Assembly: GCF_001598915.1 (NCBI RefSeq)
Contig: NZ_BDAP01000005.1
Location: 372,001 to 436,000 of the forward strand
Origin: Williamsia muralis NBRC 105860
GTDB lineage: Bacteria; Actinomycetota; Actinomycetes; Mycobacteriales; Mycobacteriaceae
Length of the DNA: 64,000 bases
Direction of reading: 5' to 3'
Part shown: in pieces, positions 52,756-62,325 of the stretch
How positions within the stretch are numbered: position 1 is the stretch's first letter
Layout of the letters: each line of letters begins with the position of its first letter
Notes under the pieces: generated by a model
What the model was told of the DNA's origin: nothing
What the model saw: only the letters and a program-made list of their open reading frames with translations
Databases searched by the model: none
Position numbers and translations under genes: made by a program

Positions 52756-54768
52756 ATGACAACCCCAACCGAGGGCAGCAGCATCTCTGACCTCACCGGC
52801 AACACAGCGGTCCCCCGCCTGCATGTGAGCCATTCCGCCCTCAGCGGCGCGGCCCCCCATCAGTCCGCTCCAGTGGTGCAATCTGCGTTCCCACCCATCG
52901 GTGACTACGCCTTCTTGTCCGATTGCGAAACCAATTGTCTGATCGCCCGGAACGGATCGGTGGAGTGGATGTGCGTTCCGCGGCCGGACTCCCCCAGTGT
53001 GTTCGGGGCGGTGCTCGACCGTAGTGCCGGACATTTCAAACTGGCCCCTTATGGGGTGAACGTCCCCGTCGACCGGCGGTACCTTCCGGGAAGCCTGATG
53101 GTGGAGACCACCTGGCAGACGGATACGGGTTGGTTGATCGTGCGCGACGCACTGGTGATGGGACCGTGGCACGACAACGATGCCCGCTCCCGCACCCACA
53201 AGCGGACACCTACCGACTGGGACGCCGAACACATCTTGCTGCGGACCGTGCGGTGCGTGAACGGCACCGTCGAATTGGCGATGAGCTGCGAGCCGGCATT
53301 CGACTACCACAAGGGTGGCACGAAATGGGAGTACTCCGGGCCCGCGTACGGAGAGGCGATCGCCACCGCGACCGGGGTGACCGGCGACTTCCCGGCACTC
53401 AAACTCACCACCAATCTCAAGATCGGCCTCGAAGGTCGTGAGGCCCGGGCCCGCACCCGGATGACCGAGGGAAGCGAGATCTTCGTCGCCCTGAGCTGGG
53501 GTAGTCCTCCCGCCCCGCAGACCTGGGAAGATGCGGCCCAGATGATGTGGGAGACCTCCGAATCCTGGCGGCAGTGGATCAACGTCGGCAGCTTCCCCGA
53601 CCACCCGTGGCGAAATCATCTGCAGCGCAGCGCACTGACCCTCAAAGGGCTCACCTACTCGCCCACCGGTGCACTCTTGGCCGCTGCGACCACCTCGTTG
53701 CCGGAAACACCCAAGGGCGAACGCAATTGGGACTACCGCTACGCGTGGGTTCGCGACTCCACATTCGCCCTGTGGGGCCTGTACACCTTGGGCTTGGACC
53801 GCGAGGCCGGCGATTTCTTCTCGTTCATCGCCGATGTGTCGGGAGCAACGAACGGCGAGCACCATCCCCTCCAGGTCATGTACGGGGTGGGCGGCGAGCG
53901 GACTCTCGAGGAATCCGAGCTCAATCACTTGTCCGGTTACGACGGGGCACGCCCGGTGCGGATCGGCAACGGCGCCTACAACCAGTCACAGCACGACATC
54001 TGGGGCACGATGCTCGACTCGGTCTACCTGAACACAAAGACCACCGAAACCGTCTCGGAGACACTCTGGCCGGTGTTGAAGGCACAGGTCGAAGAAGCCA
54101 TCAAACATTGGCGCCACCCCGACCGAGGCATCTGGGAGGTGCGTGGCGAACCGCAGCACTTCACCTCGTCGAAGGTGATGTGCTGGATCGCACTCGACCG
54201 GGGGGCCAAACTGGCTGCCATCCACGGTGAGACGTCGTACTTCAAGACGTGGGCCGAGAAGGCTCAGGAGATCAAGGCCGACATCCTCGAGTTCGGGGTC
54301 AACGACCGCGGGATCTTCACCCAGCGCTACGGCAGCGACGCCCTGGACGCATCCCTCCTGCTCGTCCCGTTGCTGAGGTTCCTGCCCGCCGAGGACCCGC
54401 GCGTGCGCAACACCGTGCTCGCGATCGCCGACGAACTGAGCGAGAACGGTCTGGTGCTCCGGTACCGGGTGGAGGAGACAGACGACGGCTTGTCCGGCGA
54501 AGAGGGCTCGTTCACCATCTGTTCCTTCTGGCTGGTGTCCGCCCTGGTGGAGATCGGTGAGCTGCCGCGGGCAAAAGCCTTGTGCGAGCGTCTGTTGTCG
54601 TTCGCGAGTCCGCTGAAGCTCTACGCCGAAGAGATCGAGCCCACCACCGGCCGCCAGCTCGGCAACTTCCCGCAGGCCTTCACCCACCTGGCGTTGATCA
54701 ATGCGGTGATGCATGTGATCAGGGCCGAGGAAGCTCAGGGCCACGGGATGTTCATCCCCGCCAACTGA
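52756..54768 (+). CDS. glycoside hydrolase family 15 protein, trehalase-like
   Basis: A 670-residue GH15 enzyme: GDYAFLSDCETNCLIARNGS near the N-terminus, catalytic-domain motifs NWDYRYAWVRDSTFALWGLY and GNGAYNQSQHDIWGTMLDSV, and the C-terminal FSICSFWLV-like segment FTICSFWLVSALVE. The equivalent Rv2402 is a trehalase in mycobacteria, hydrolysing trehalose to glucose. ATG 52756 is chosen over an upstream in-frame ATG because the conserved region begins well after it. Confidence 0.9.
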   Translation: MTTPTEGSSISDLTGNTAVPRLHVSHSALSGAAPHQSAPVVQSAFPPIGDYAFLSDCETNCLIARNGSVEWMCVPRPDSPSVFGAVLDRSAGHFKLAPYGVNVPVDRRYLPGSLMVETTWQTDTGWLIVRDALVMGPWHDNDARSRTHKRTPTDWDAEHILLRTVRCVNGTVELAMSCEPAFDYHKGGTKWEYSGPAYGEAIATATGVTGDFPALKLTTNLKIGLEGREARARTRMTEGSEIFVALSWGSPPAPQTWEDAAQMMWETSESWRQWINVGSFPDHPWRNHLQRSALTLKGLTYSPTGALLAAATTSLPETPKGERNWDYRYAWVRDSTFALWGLYTLGLDREAGDFFSFIADVSGATNGEHHPLQVMYGVGGERTLEESELNHLSGYDGARPVRIGNGAYNQSQHDIWGTMLDSVYLNTKTTETVSETLWPVLKAQVEEAIKHWRHPDRGIWEVRGEPQHFTSSKVMCWIALDRGAKLAAIHGETSYFKTWAEKAQEIKADILEFGVNDRGIFTQRYGSDALDASLLLVPLLRFLPAEDPRVRNTVLAIADELSENGLVLRYRVEETDDGLSGEEGSFTICSFWLVSALVEIGELPRAKALCERLLSFASPLKLYAEEIEPTTGRQLGNFPQAFTHLALINAVMHVIRAEEAQGHGMFIPAN

Positions 54769-54770
54769 AC

Positions 54771-54835
54771 CCGATGATGTGCGGTTCTGGCGACGAAACC
54801 GCCAGGTCGGCACCGCCAGAACCCCACATCATCGG
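54771..54835. terminator. long stem-loop between convergent GH15 and aldo/keto reductase genes
   Basis: Two 22-base arms, 54771-54792 and 54814-54835, pair at 21 of 22 positions around a 21-base loop. It should end both transcripts. Confidence 0.75.
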
Positions 54836-54849
54836 AGATGTTGCGGCGA

Positions 54850-55884
54850 TCAGACCATCGGCGGGTTGAGTCGGGCGAACCCCTCCTGCCGGTGATACGG
54901 AAAGTAGGGGTAGGGCGCCTCGCGAACACTGACCGCATCGAGCCGGGCGATCTGTTCGGCGTCGAGGCGCCAACCCACAGCACCCAGGTTGTCGCGGAGC
55001 TGCTGCTCGTTGCGAGCGCCGACGATCACCGAGGAGACGGTGGGTCGGCGCAACAACCAGTTGAGAGCGACCTGCGCGACCGTGTGCCCGGTCTCGGCTG
55101 CGATGTCAGAGAGCGCATCGACGATGTCGAAGAGCAGCTCGTCGTCGACGGGCGGGCCCGCATCGGCGGTCGCGTGCAACCGGCTTCCCTCCGGCAGGGG
55201 TTCGCCACGTCGGATACGGCCGGTCAGTCTGCCCCAGCCGAGTGGGCTCCACACGATGGCGCCAACGCCTTCGTCAGCCGCGAGCGGCATCAGTTCCCAT
55301 TCGTAGTCCCGCCCGACCAGCGAATAGTAGACCTGATGCGCGACGTACCGCGAATAACGTTGGCGGTCAGCAATTCCGAGAGACTTCATCAGTTGCCACC
55401 CCGAAAAGTTCGAGACACCCGTGTACCGGATCTTGCCCTGCTGCTGAAGGAGGTCGAGAGTGCTGAGCACCTCGTCGATCGGCGTACTCGAGTCGTAGGC
55501 GTGCAGCTGGAACAGATCGATCCGGTCGGTCCGCAGCCGCGTGAGCGCGCGCTCGACGGCACCGATCAACCGCGATCGCGACGACCCGTGGTCGGACGGC
55601 CCGTCTCCCATCGGCAAGCTCGCCTTCGTGGAGATGAGCACATCGTCTCGGCGCCCTTCGATCGCTGCGCCCAAAACCTCCTCTGAGGCTCCGGCGGAGT
55701 AGACGTCTGCTGTGTCGAAGAGGGTGATGCCCGCCTCCAGACACACGTCGACGATTCTCCGGGCCTGGGTGACATCGGTGTCGCCCCAAGCTCCGAAGAG
55801 TTCGCCCACGCCGCCGAATGTGCCTGCGCCGAAACTCAGTTCGGACACCACCAGTCCTGAATTACCCACGCGCCGATACTCCAC
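54850..55884 (-). CDS. aldo/keto reductase
   Basis: A 344-residue NADPH-dependent AKR of the YghZ/KCNAB type: GAGTFGG, LFDTADVYSAGASEEVLGAA (catalytic Asp and Tyr), ISTKAS (Lys) and IDLFQLHAYD (His). The C-terminal cofactor region is SSVIVGARNEQQLRDNL. GTG 55884 has GGAGG eight bases upstream. It is divergent from the TetR gene and both share a two-site control region. Confidence 0.92.
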   Translation of the reverse strand: MEYRRVGNSGLVVSELSFGAGTFGGVGELFGAWGDTDVTQARRIVDVCLEAGITLFDTADVYSAGASEEVLGAAIEGRRDDVLISTKASLPMGDGPSDHGSSRSRLIGAVERALTRLRTDRIDLFQLHAYDSSTPIDEVLSTLDLLQQQGKIRYTGVSNFSGWQLMKSLGIADRQRYSRYVAHQVYYSLVGRDYEWELMPLAADEGVGAIVWSPLGWGRLTGRIRRGEPLPEGSRLHATADAGPPVDDELLFDIVDALSDIAAETGHTVAQVALNWLLRRPTVSSVIVGARNEQQLRDNLGAVGWRLDAEQIARLDAVSVREAPYPYFPYHRQEGFARLNPPMV

Positions 55885-55897
55885 GATCTTCCTCCTT

Positions 55898-55963
55898 AAT
55901 GGGACTCCCGTTCCTTTAGTGAAGGTAGCACGACAGTTCGGTTAATGAAACGGCGTTCCCGTT
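55898..55963. promoter_or_regulatory. two-copy operator between aldo/keto reductase and TetR genes
   Basis: AATGGGACTCCCGTT (55898-55912) and AACGGCGTTCCCGTT (55949-55963) share the pattern AAYGG-N5-CCGTT and are 51 bp apart, about five helical turns. The likely binder is the adjacent TetR protein. Confidence 0.6.
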
Positions 55964-55974
55964 ACACTCATGAC

Positions 55975-56580
55975 ATGACTGAGCCAGGGATGGTCAGACC
56001 AGGCGGCCGAACGGCGGCGGTCCGCGCTTCGGTTCTCCGTGCGACCGGAGATGTACTCGCCGAATCAGGCCTACCCGGCCTCGACCTCACCGACGTGGCC
56101 AGTCGTGCCGGTGTGGGCAAGACCACCGTGTATCGCCGGTGGGGTTCGGCGCCCGGCCTGGTGGCAGACCTGTTGTCGGAGATGGCCGCCGAATCCGTGC
56201 CGCGGGCAGACACCGGCACCCTGTCCGCCGACCTGCACGCCAACGCCGCATTGGTGCGAAAGACCCTGTCGGACAAGCGTCAAGGTCCGTTGTTCAAGGC
56301 GATCATCGCTGCGGCGACCTGCGACGCGCGCACCGCCGACGCACTGGCGCATTTCTACGACACCCGCGTCGCCGAATGGGCACCGTGTGTACTTGACGGG
56401 ATCGCCCGTAGAGAAGCGCCCGCCGGCACCGACGCCAGAGCTGCGATCCGGCAGGTGTCAGCACCGCTCTACTATCAGTTCCTCACCTCGACAAGGCCGC
56501 TGAAGAAGGTCGATGCCGAACGCGCCGCCGAGTCGGCACTGGCCGCGATCGCGGCGGGCGTGCTGGTCTCAGGCCGGTAG
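55975..56580 (+). CDS. TetR-family repressor
   Basis: A 201-residue TetR protein: LDLTDVASRAGVGKTTVYRR is the HTH, and the C-terminal domain resembles the TetR_C_16/AcrR type. ATG 55975 is preferred to an ATG ten codons upstream that lies in the operator region. It probably represses itself and the aldo/keto reductase. Its end overlaps the convergent peptidase gene by 12 bp. Confidence 0.88.
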   Translation: MTEPGMVRPGGRTAAVRASVLRATGDVLAESGLPGLDLTDVASRAGVGKTTVYRRWGSAPGLVADLLSEMAAESVPRADTGTLSADLHANAALVRKTLSDKRQGPLFKAIIAAATCDARTADALAHFYDTRVAEWAPCVLDGIARREAPAGTDARAAIRQVSAPLYYQFLTSTRPLKKVDAERAAESALAAIAAGVLVSGR

Positions 56581-58599
56581 CAGACCGCGCCGACGCAGCA
56601 GGGGTTCGATCTCGGCGGGACGGCCGAGGAGTTCCTGGTGCGCGGCAATGGGGTCCACGCTGTCGCCTCGAGAAAGCGTTGTCTCGGCGAACCGGGCCCC
56701 CAGATCCGAAGACAGGCCACCGCCGGAGAGGAACCACTGTTCGGTCTCGGCGTCGAGGACCTCGGACCAGATGTACGAGTAGTAGCCGGCCGAATATCCG
56801 CCACCGAAAATATGATTGAAGTAGGCGCTGCGGTATCTCGGCGGGATGAGGTCGGCCGCGGCACCGGCGTTGGCCAGTGCCGCCTTCTCGAAGGCCTCGA
56901 CGTCGTCGATGTCATCCTCGACGGTCACCCGATGCCAGGCCATGTCGAGGATCGCGGCCGCCAGGTACTCGATGGTGCCGTGGGCCGACTCGACGTCCGC
57001 GCTTGCCCTGGCGGCCTCGGCGAGGTCATCAGGGATGGGCAGTCCGGTCTCGTGGTGTTTTGCGTACTGTCGCAACACCTCTGGGTGCAGCGCCCACATC
57101 TCGTTCACCTGTGACGGGAACTCGACGAAGTCCCGAGGGACCGATGTTCCCGATTGCGACGGGTACCGCACCGCCGACAGCAAGCCGTGCAGTGCGTGTC
57201 CGAACTCGTGGAACAGTGTGGTGAGCTGGTCCATGGTGAGCAGGCACTTCTCACCTTCATCGGGTTTTGTCAGATTGAGTACGTTCACGATCACCGGACG
57301 GGACTCGAGGAGCAAGCTCTGATCGATGAAGTTGTTCATCCAGGCGCCGCCCCGCTTGCTCGGACGGGCGAAGAAGTCGCCGAGGAACAATCCGATCGAG
57401 GTGTTGGTGCGGTCGAACACCTGCCAGACGCGGACATCAGGGTGATACGTGGGCACGTTGTCCAACTCGACGAACCGCAGACCATAGAGTCGGCCGGCAG
57501 CGTAGAACACTCCATTGGCAAGCGCGCTGTCGAGTTCGAGGTAGTCCGACAGCCCGCTCAACGAGACCGCCGCACGCTGTTCTTCCTGCCGCGCAAGCCA
57601 ATACGTGAGATCCGCCGGACCTATGTCGGTGCCGACGGTCTCGGTGATGGTGGTGAGCTCGCGCCCCCCTGCCCGCATGGCCGACGCGATCAGGTCTCTC
57701 AGCAGTTCCTCGACGGCCTCGGGGCTCGGAGCGGTCTCTTCCGCGATCACGTACTCGGCGTGGTCGCGATAACCCAGTAGACGTGCCCGTTCGGCACGAA
57801 GACGGACGATGTCGAGGATGAGTGCCCGGGTGTCGTTGTTGTTGTCACGCGAACAGCGGTTCACCGACGCCTCGTACAGCCGGATCCGGGTGTCGCGATC
57901 CTCCAGCACGGCGAGAGCGGATTGGCTCGACGGCAATTCGAGGGTGAGGAGGTACCCGGTGTCGTGTCCTGCATCCTGCGCTGCGCGGCGCGCAGCCGCG
58001 ATCTGGCCGTCGGACAAACCGGCGAGCTTGCCCACGTCGTCGACGAGCACCGCAGAGTCGTTGCTGTCGTTCAGTATTCGCTGACCGAACTCGGTCGTGA
58101 GGGTGGCAAGGCGCTCGGAGATCTGCCGCATCCGGGCCTGGCCGTCGGCGTCGAGACCGGCCCCGGCGCGGATCGCGTCGCGATGGCGGCGTTCGAGCAA
58201 ACGCAGCGATGGCTCGTCCAGACCGAGGCCGTCGCGGTTCTGGAACAACGTGTCGATCCTGGCGAACAAACCGGCGTGCAGTGCGATGGCGTTGCCGTGC
58301 GCGGTGAGCTTCGGTGCGAGCTCGGTGGCGATCGCATTGCGCTTGGGGTTGGTGTCGGCACCGGCGAGGTTGAAGAAGATGCCTGCCGCCCGCGCCAGCG
58401 CCTGCCCGCTGCGTTCGAGTGCCTCGATGGTGTTGGCGAAGGTCGGTTCGGCGCGAGCGCCGGCGATCTTCTCCACCTCACGCAGGTGCTCGGCCATCGC
58501 CTCTTCGAAGGCGGGCACGAAGTCGTCGTCGGTGAACGACGGGAAGTCGGGCAGACCGTGCAGATGGGGACTTCGGGCCAGGACCGGGTTAGAGGGCAT
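56569..58599 (-). CDS. M3 family metallopeptidase (oligopeptidase A / Dcp-like)
   Basis: A 676-residue zinc peptidase with LTTLFHEFGHALHGLLS (HExGH; first His, Glu and second His of the M3 motif) and the downstream Glu region. The length and the N-terminal helical part (RSPHLHGLPDFPSFTDDDFV) match Dcp/oligopeptidase A. It degrades short cytoplasmic peptides. It lacks a signal peptide. Confidence 0.93.
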   Translation of the reverse strand: MPSNPVLARSPHLHGLPDFPSFTDDDFVPAFEEAMAEHLREVEKIAGARAEPTFANTIEALERSGQALARAAGIFFNLAGADTNPKRNAIATELAPKLTAHGNAIALHAGLFARIDTLFQNRDGLGLDEPSLRLLERRHRDAIRAGAGLDADGQARMRQISERLATLTTEFGQRILNDSNDSAVLVDDVGKLAGLSDGQIAAARRAAQDAGHDTGYLLTLELPSSQSALAVLEDRDTRIRLYEASVNRCSRDNNNDTRALILDIVRLRAERARLLGYRDHAEYVIAEETAPSPEAVEELLRDLIASAMRAGGRELTTITETVGTDIGPADLTYWLARQEEQRAAVSLSGLSDYLELDSALANGVFYAAGRLYGLRFVELDNVPTYHPDVRVWQVFDRTNTSIGLFLGDFFARPSKRGGAWMNNFIDQSLLLESRPVIVNVLNLTKPDEGEKCLLTMDQLTTLFHEFGHALHGLLSAVRYPSQSGTSVPRDFVEFPSQVNEMWALHPEVLRQYAKHHETGLPIPDDLAEAARASADVESAHGTIEYLAAAILDMAWHRVTVEDDIDDVEAFEKAALANAGAAADLIPPRYRSAYFNHIFGGGYSAGYYSYIWSEVLDAETEQWFLSGGGLSSDLGARFAETTLSRGDSVDPIAAHQELLGRPAEIEPLLRRRGLLPA

Positions 58600-58649
58600 G
58601 GCCCGATGGTACTGCGGTGCTTGACTTTCGGTCCTGATTCCCTCCGGCC

Positions 58650-60503
58650 TTATTTGCCCTTGGGTTTGTCGCTCGACGCATCCGACGACAGTGCAGCCAC
58701 AAACGCCTCTTGCGGGACCTCCACCCGACCGATCGTCTTCATCCGCTTCTTGCCCTCTTTCTGCTTCTCGAGCAGCTTGCGCTTACGGCTGATGTCGCCG
58801 CCGTAGCACTTGGCCAAGACGTCTTTGCGGATCGCCCGAATGTTCTCGCGCGCAATGATCTTGGCACCGATGGCGGCCTGAATGGGGACCTCGAACTGCT
58901 GGCGGGGAATCAGCTCCTTGAGCTTGGTTGTCATCTTCGTGGCGTAGGCAGCGGCGCCGTCCTTGTGGACGATTGCACTGAAGGCGTCGACGGCTTCACC
59001 CTGCAGGAGGATGTCCACCTTCACCAGGCTCGACACCTGCTCGCCTGCCTCCTCGTAGTCGAGGCTGGCGTAGCCGCGGGTACGCGACTTGAGCGAATCG
59101 AAGAAGTCGAAGATGATCTCGGCCATCGGCAGGGTGTAGCGCAGTTCCACGCGGGTCTCGGACAGATAGTCCATCCCGCCGAGTTCGCCACGCCGGGACT
59201 GACACAGCTCCATGATCGAACCGACGAATTCGCTCGGTGCGATCACCGTCGTCTTCACGATCGGCTCGAAGATGTTGCGTGCCTTGCCGTCCGGCCAATC
59301 GGACGGATTCGTGACGATGTGCTCGGTGCCGTCCTCCATCTCCACGCGGTACACCACGTTCGGTGCGGTGGAGATCAGATTCAGGCCGAATTCCCGTTCG
59401 AGTCGTTCGCGGCTGATCTCCATGTGCAGCAACCCGAGGAAGCCGCAACGGAAACCGAACCCCAACGCCACCGACGTCTCTGGCTCGTACGCCAGTGCGG
59501 CGTCGTTGAGCTGCAGCTTGTCGAGGGCTTCTCGCAGGACCGGGTAATCGGACCCGTCCACCGGGTAGAGACCGGAGTAGACCATCGGCCGTGGCTCGCG
59601 GTAGCCCGTCAGCGGGGTCTCCGCGCCATGACGCGCAGAGGTGATGGTGTCACCGACCTTGGACTGGCGGACGTCCTTCACACCGGTGATCAGATAGCCC
59701 ACCTCGCCGACGCCCAGCCCCTTGGACGGCTTCGGGTCCGGCGAGACGATGCCGACCTCGAGGAGTTCGTGGGTGGTGCCGGTCGACATCATCTTGATCT
59801 TCTCGCGGGGCACGATCTTGCCGTCCACCACACGGACGTACGTGACGACGCCGCGATAGGTGTCGTAGACCGAGTCGAAGATCATCGCGCGGGGCGGGGC
59901 GTCGGAATCGCCGACCGGAGCCGGGATCAGCCGCACCACCTCGTCGAGCAGCTCCGTGACGCCGACGCCGGTCTTGCCCGAGACCCTCAGGACGTCGTCG
60001 GGTTCACAGCCGATGATGTGAGCGATCTCGGCTGCGTAACGGTCGGGGTCGGCGGCCGGCAGGTCGATCTTGTTCAGGACCGGGATGATCGTCAGGTCCT
60101 TGTCCAGCGCCAGGTACAGGTTGGCCAACGTCTGAGCCTCGATGCCCTGGGCCGCGTCGACGAGCAACACTGCGCCTTCACACGCTTCCAGTGCACGTGA
60201 CACCTCATAGGTGAAGTCCACGTGGCCGGGGGTGTCGATCAGGTGCATCACGTAGTCGGTGCCGTCCACGTTCCAGGGCAGCCGAACGTTCTGGGCCTTG
60301 ATCGTGATGCCGCGCTCACGTTCGATGTCCATCCGGTCCAGATACTGCGCCCGCATGTCGCGCCCCTCGACCACACCGGTGACCTGCAACATCCGGTCCG
60401 CCAACGTCGACTTGCCGTGGTCGATGTGAGCGATGATGCAGAAATTCCGGATCTTCGCGGGATCGGTGAACGTGGTGTCGGAAAGCCTGGGAATTGAACT
60501 CAC
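58650..60503 (-). CDS. lepA: elongation factor 4 (LepA)
   Basis: A 617-residue translational GTPase: G1 [10 protein letters not shown]3 [13 protein letters not shown]4 NKIDLPAA, and the LepA-specific C-terminal region ([20 protein letters not shown]). It back-translocates stalled ribosomes. The short Ser/Lys-rich tail after EAFVAALSS is typical of actinobacteria. Confidence 0.97.
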   Translation of the reverse strand: MSSIPRLSDTTFTDPAKIRNFCIIAHIDHGKSTLADRMLQVTGVVEGRDMRAQYLDRMDIERERGITIKAQNVRLPWNVDGTDYVMHLIDTPGHVDFTYEVSRALEACEGAVLLVDAAQGIEAQTLANLYLALDKDLTIIPVLNKIDLPAADPDRYAAEIAHIIGCEPDDVLRVSGKTGVGVTELLDEVVRLIPAPVGDSDAPPRAMIFDSVYDTYRGVVTYVRVVDGKIVPREKIKMMSTGTTHELLEVGIVSPDPKPSKGLGVGEVGYLITGVKDVRQSKVGDTITSARHGAETPLTGYREPRPMVYSGLYPVDGSDYPVLREALDKLQLNDAALAYEPETSVALGFGFRCGFLGLLHMEISRERLEREFGLNLISTAPNVVYRVEMEDGTEHIVTNPSDWPDGKARNIFEPIVKTTVIAPSEFVGSIMELCQSRRGELGGMDYLSETRVELRYTLPMAEIIFDFFDSLKSRTRGYASLDYEEAGEQVSSLVKVDILLQGEAVDAFSAIVHKDGAAAYATKMTTKLKELIPRQQFEVPIQAAIGAKIIARENIRAIRKDVLAKCYGGDISRKRKLLEKQKEGKKRMKTIGRVEVPQEAFVAALSSDASSDKPKGK

Positions 60504-60591
60504 TCCTTGCAGTGGCCGAGATACCCGTCCAGTTTCTCATGCGCAGGCACATCGACCATCCATCGGCGGTCTCGACGCTAATGTTCAGGAC

Positions 60592-61233
60592 GTGAGCGTC
60601 GAAGAGTGGCAGTCAGAAGGTGTGGCCGGCGCATTGCATCGGCCCGATGGCGACCCGCTCGCCGTGGTCGTGCTCGCGCACGGTGCGGGCGGTGACCACA
60701 ATGCGGTCATCCTGCGCCGCATCGCCGAGGAATTGTGCGACCGCCGGATCGCTGTCGCCCGCATCGACCTGCCCTACCGTCAGAAACGACCCAAGGGACC
60801 GCCGCATCCGTCCGGCGCGGCAGCCGACCGCGCAGGGATAGCCGCGGCGTGTGACGCCTTCCGGGGTCAATCGACCGGCCCCCTGATCGTCGGCGGGCAT
60901 TCTTATGGAGGACGCCAGGCCTCGATGACGGTGGCCGAGAACCCCGACATCGCCGATGGACTGTTGCTGACCTCGTACCCACTGCACCCACCCGGACGAC
61001 CGGAGAAGATGCGCACCGATCACCTGCCCTCCATCACCAAGCCGGTCCTGGTGGTCCACGGCGCCACCGACCCGTTCGGCACCACGGACGAGCTGACCGC
61101 CGCCATCGCGATGATCCCGTCACCGACCCGGTTCCTCGATCTCCCCAAGGTCGGCCACGACCTCAAACCCGATCGGTCGGGCGCGCCGCGGCTGATCGCC
61201 ACCGAGGTGCTCGACTTCTTCTCGATAGGCTGA
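60592..61233 (+). CDS. alpha/beta hydrolase, KANL3/Tex30-like
   Basis: A 213-residue hydrolase with AHGAGGDHNAVIL, nucleophile Ser in GGHSYGGRQASM, acid in VHGATDPFG and His in VGHDLKP. The HGAGG and GHSYGGR pair is characteristic of the KANL3/Tex30 (dienelactone hydrolase-like) group. GTG 60592 is the only start that fits the conserved N-terminus. Substrate unknown. Confidence 0.82.
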   Translation: MSVEEWQSEGVAGALHRPDGDPLAVVVLAHGAGGDHNAVILRRIAEELCDRRIAVARIDLPYRQKRPKGPPHPSGAAADRAGIAAACDAFRGQSTGPLIVGGHSYGGRQASMTVAENPDIADGLLLTSYPLHPPGRPEKMRTDHLPSITKPVLVVHGATDPFGTTDELTAAIAMIPSPTRFLDLPKVGHDLKPDRSGAPRLIATEVLDFFSIG

Positions 61234-61237
61234 CGGC

Positions 61238-61765
61238 GTGGCAGGCACCTTGGGACAGATGGCGATGTCGTTGATCCGTCGACACGGGCCGCGCGTGGTG
61301 CGCGAACTCACCCGCTCTGCGGCCACACGGCCCGGCCGTGAATCTGCGCCCTCACCGCGTGGGAACCGGGTGACGCGCACGTCTCCGACGGCCACACACG
61401 CGCGGCAAATCGCTTACTCTCCCCGCCTCGACGGCGCAGCCGATCCCGGCGAGGTGGTGTGGACCTGGGTCGAGTTCGAAGATGATCCAGGTCGAGGTAA
61501 AGACCGTCCGGTCGTGGTGGTCGGACGGGAGGGACCCGCTCTCCTCGGACTCATGCTCTCCAGTCAGGAGCACCGGCGCGACGACGCGAACTGGATGAGC
61601 ATCGGGACCGGCGAGTGGGACAGCGCCCACCGCGAGAGCTTCGCCCGGCTCGACCGGGTGCTCACGGTGCCCGAAAATGCCATCCGCCGCGAGGGTGCGA
61701 TCGTCGATCGAGGCCAATTCGACCGGATCGCAACAGTTCTGCGGGACCGGTACGGGTGGCGTTGA
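61238..61765 (+). CDS. PemK/MazF-like protein, Rv2405-like
   Basis: A 175-residue protein. After a basic N-terminal extension (about 60 residues), the core VVWTWVEFEDDPGRGKDRPV then VVVGREGPALLGLMLSS is a MazF/PemK fold. No antitoxin gene adjoins it, and the M. tuberculosis counterpart Rv2405 next to lepA is likewise solitary. It may be an RNase toxin-like domain used for another role. GTG start. Confidence 0.8.
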   Translation: MAGTLGQMAMSLIRRHGPRVVRELTRSAATRPGRESAPSPRGNRVTRTSPTATHARQIAYSPRLDGAADPGEVVWTWVEFEDDPGRGKDRPVVVVGREGPALLGLMLSSQEHRRDDANWMSIGTGEWDSAHRESFARLDRVLTVPENAIRREGAIVDRGQFDRIATVLRDRYGWR

Positions 61766-61786
61766 ATCCGGCCACCCACGTCTGAC

Positions 61787-62257
61787 TCAGGACAGCGGCG
61801 CCTGCGTCCAGTTGTTGACGAACTCGAGACCGCTGCGCACGAAGAGCTGCGAGACCGGGCACCGTCGTTCGGTTTCGGCGACGAACTCGGCGAATTGTTG
61901 CTCGCTTGCGTCTGATTCGACCACGGCCGACACGGTGACCTTGTCGAAGTTGGCGTTACCTTCGGCGCCTTGCACGAGGACTGCGGTGTCGAGATCACCC
62001 TGCACCTCGAAGGTGAACTCCCCCAACGCGATCCCGAGGTCTTTGGCAACCAGCGACGCGGTGACCTGATTGCACGACGTCAGTGCGCCGAGAGCGTAGA
62101 ACAACGGGCTCGGGGCCTTGTCCTCACCGCCGAACGCTGGGTACGCATCGGTGTGGAACTCGTGAGCCGAGCCGGCGGTGACAAGACGTTGCGCGACCCC
62201 GCTACCGGTTGCGCTGACAACAAACGGGACAACGGATCGCTTTGCTGCAGTGGTCAT
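61787..62257 (-). CDS. OsmC-family peroxiredoxin-like protein
   Basis: A 156-residue OsmC/Ohr fold. The two redox cysteines are in ALTSCNQVTA and ETERRCPVSQL, and FSYALGALTSC-type helices match (LFYALGALTSC). It probably reduces organic hydroperoxides. ATG 62257 is chosen; an upstream ATG gives a non-conserved 24-residue extension. Confidence 0.87.
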   Translation of the reverse strand: MTTAAKRSVVPFVVSATGSGVAQRLVTAGSAHEFHTDAYPAFGGEDKAPSPLFYALGALTSCNQVTASLVAKDLGIALGEFTFEVQGDLDTAVLVQGAEGNANFDKVTVSAVVESDASEQQFAEFVAETERRCPVSQLFVRSGLEFVNNWTQAPLS

Positions 62258-62325
62258 TGCACGACTGTGACACCGGAGCGGCCGCCCACCGAGGGTTTGG
62301 CGCACAGCGAGCGAATGGGTGGCGA

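Noticed and set aside
58710-60200. Long rightward open frame of nearly 500 codons opposite lepA
   Set aside because: Antisense shadow of lepA in high-GC DNA; composition is Asp/His/Val-rich with no family match.
61238-61765. Toxin-antitoxin module around the MazF/PemK-like gene
   Set aside because: The neighbours are a hydrolase and an OsmC protein; no small antitoxin gene lies on either side.
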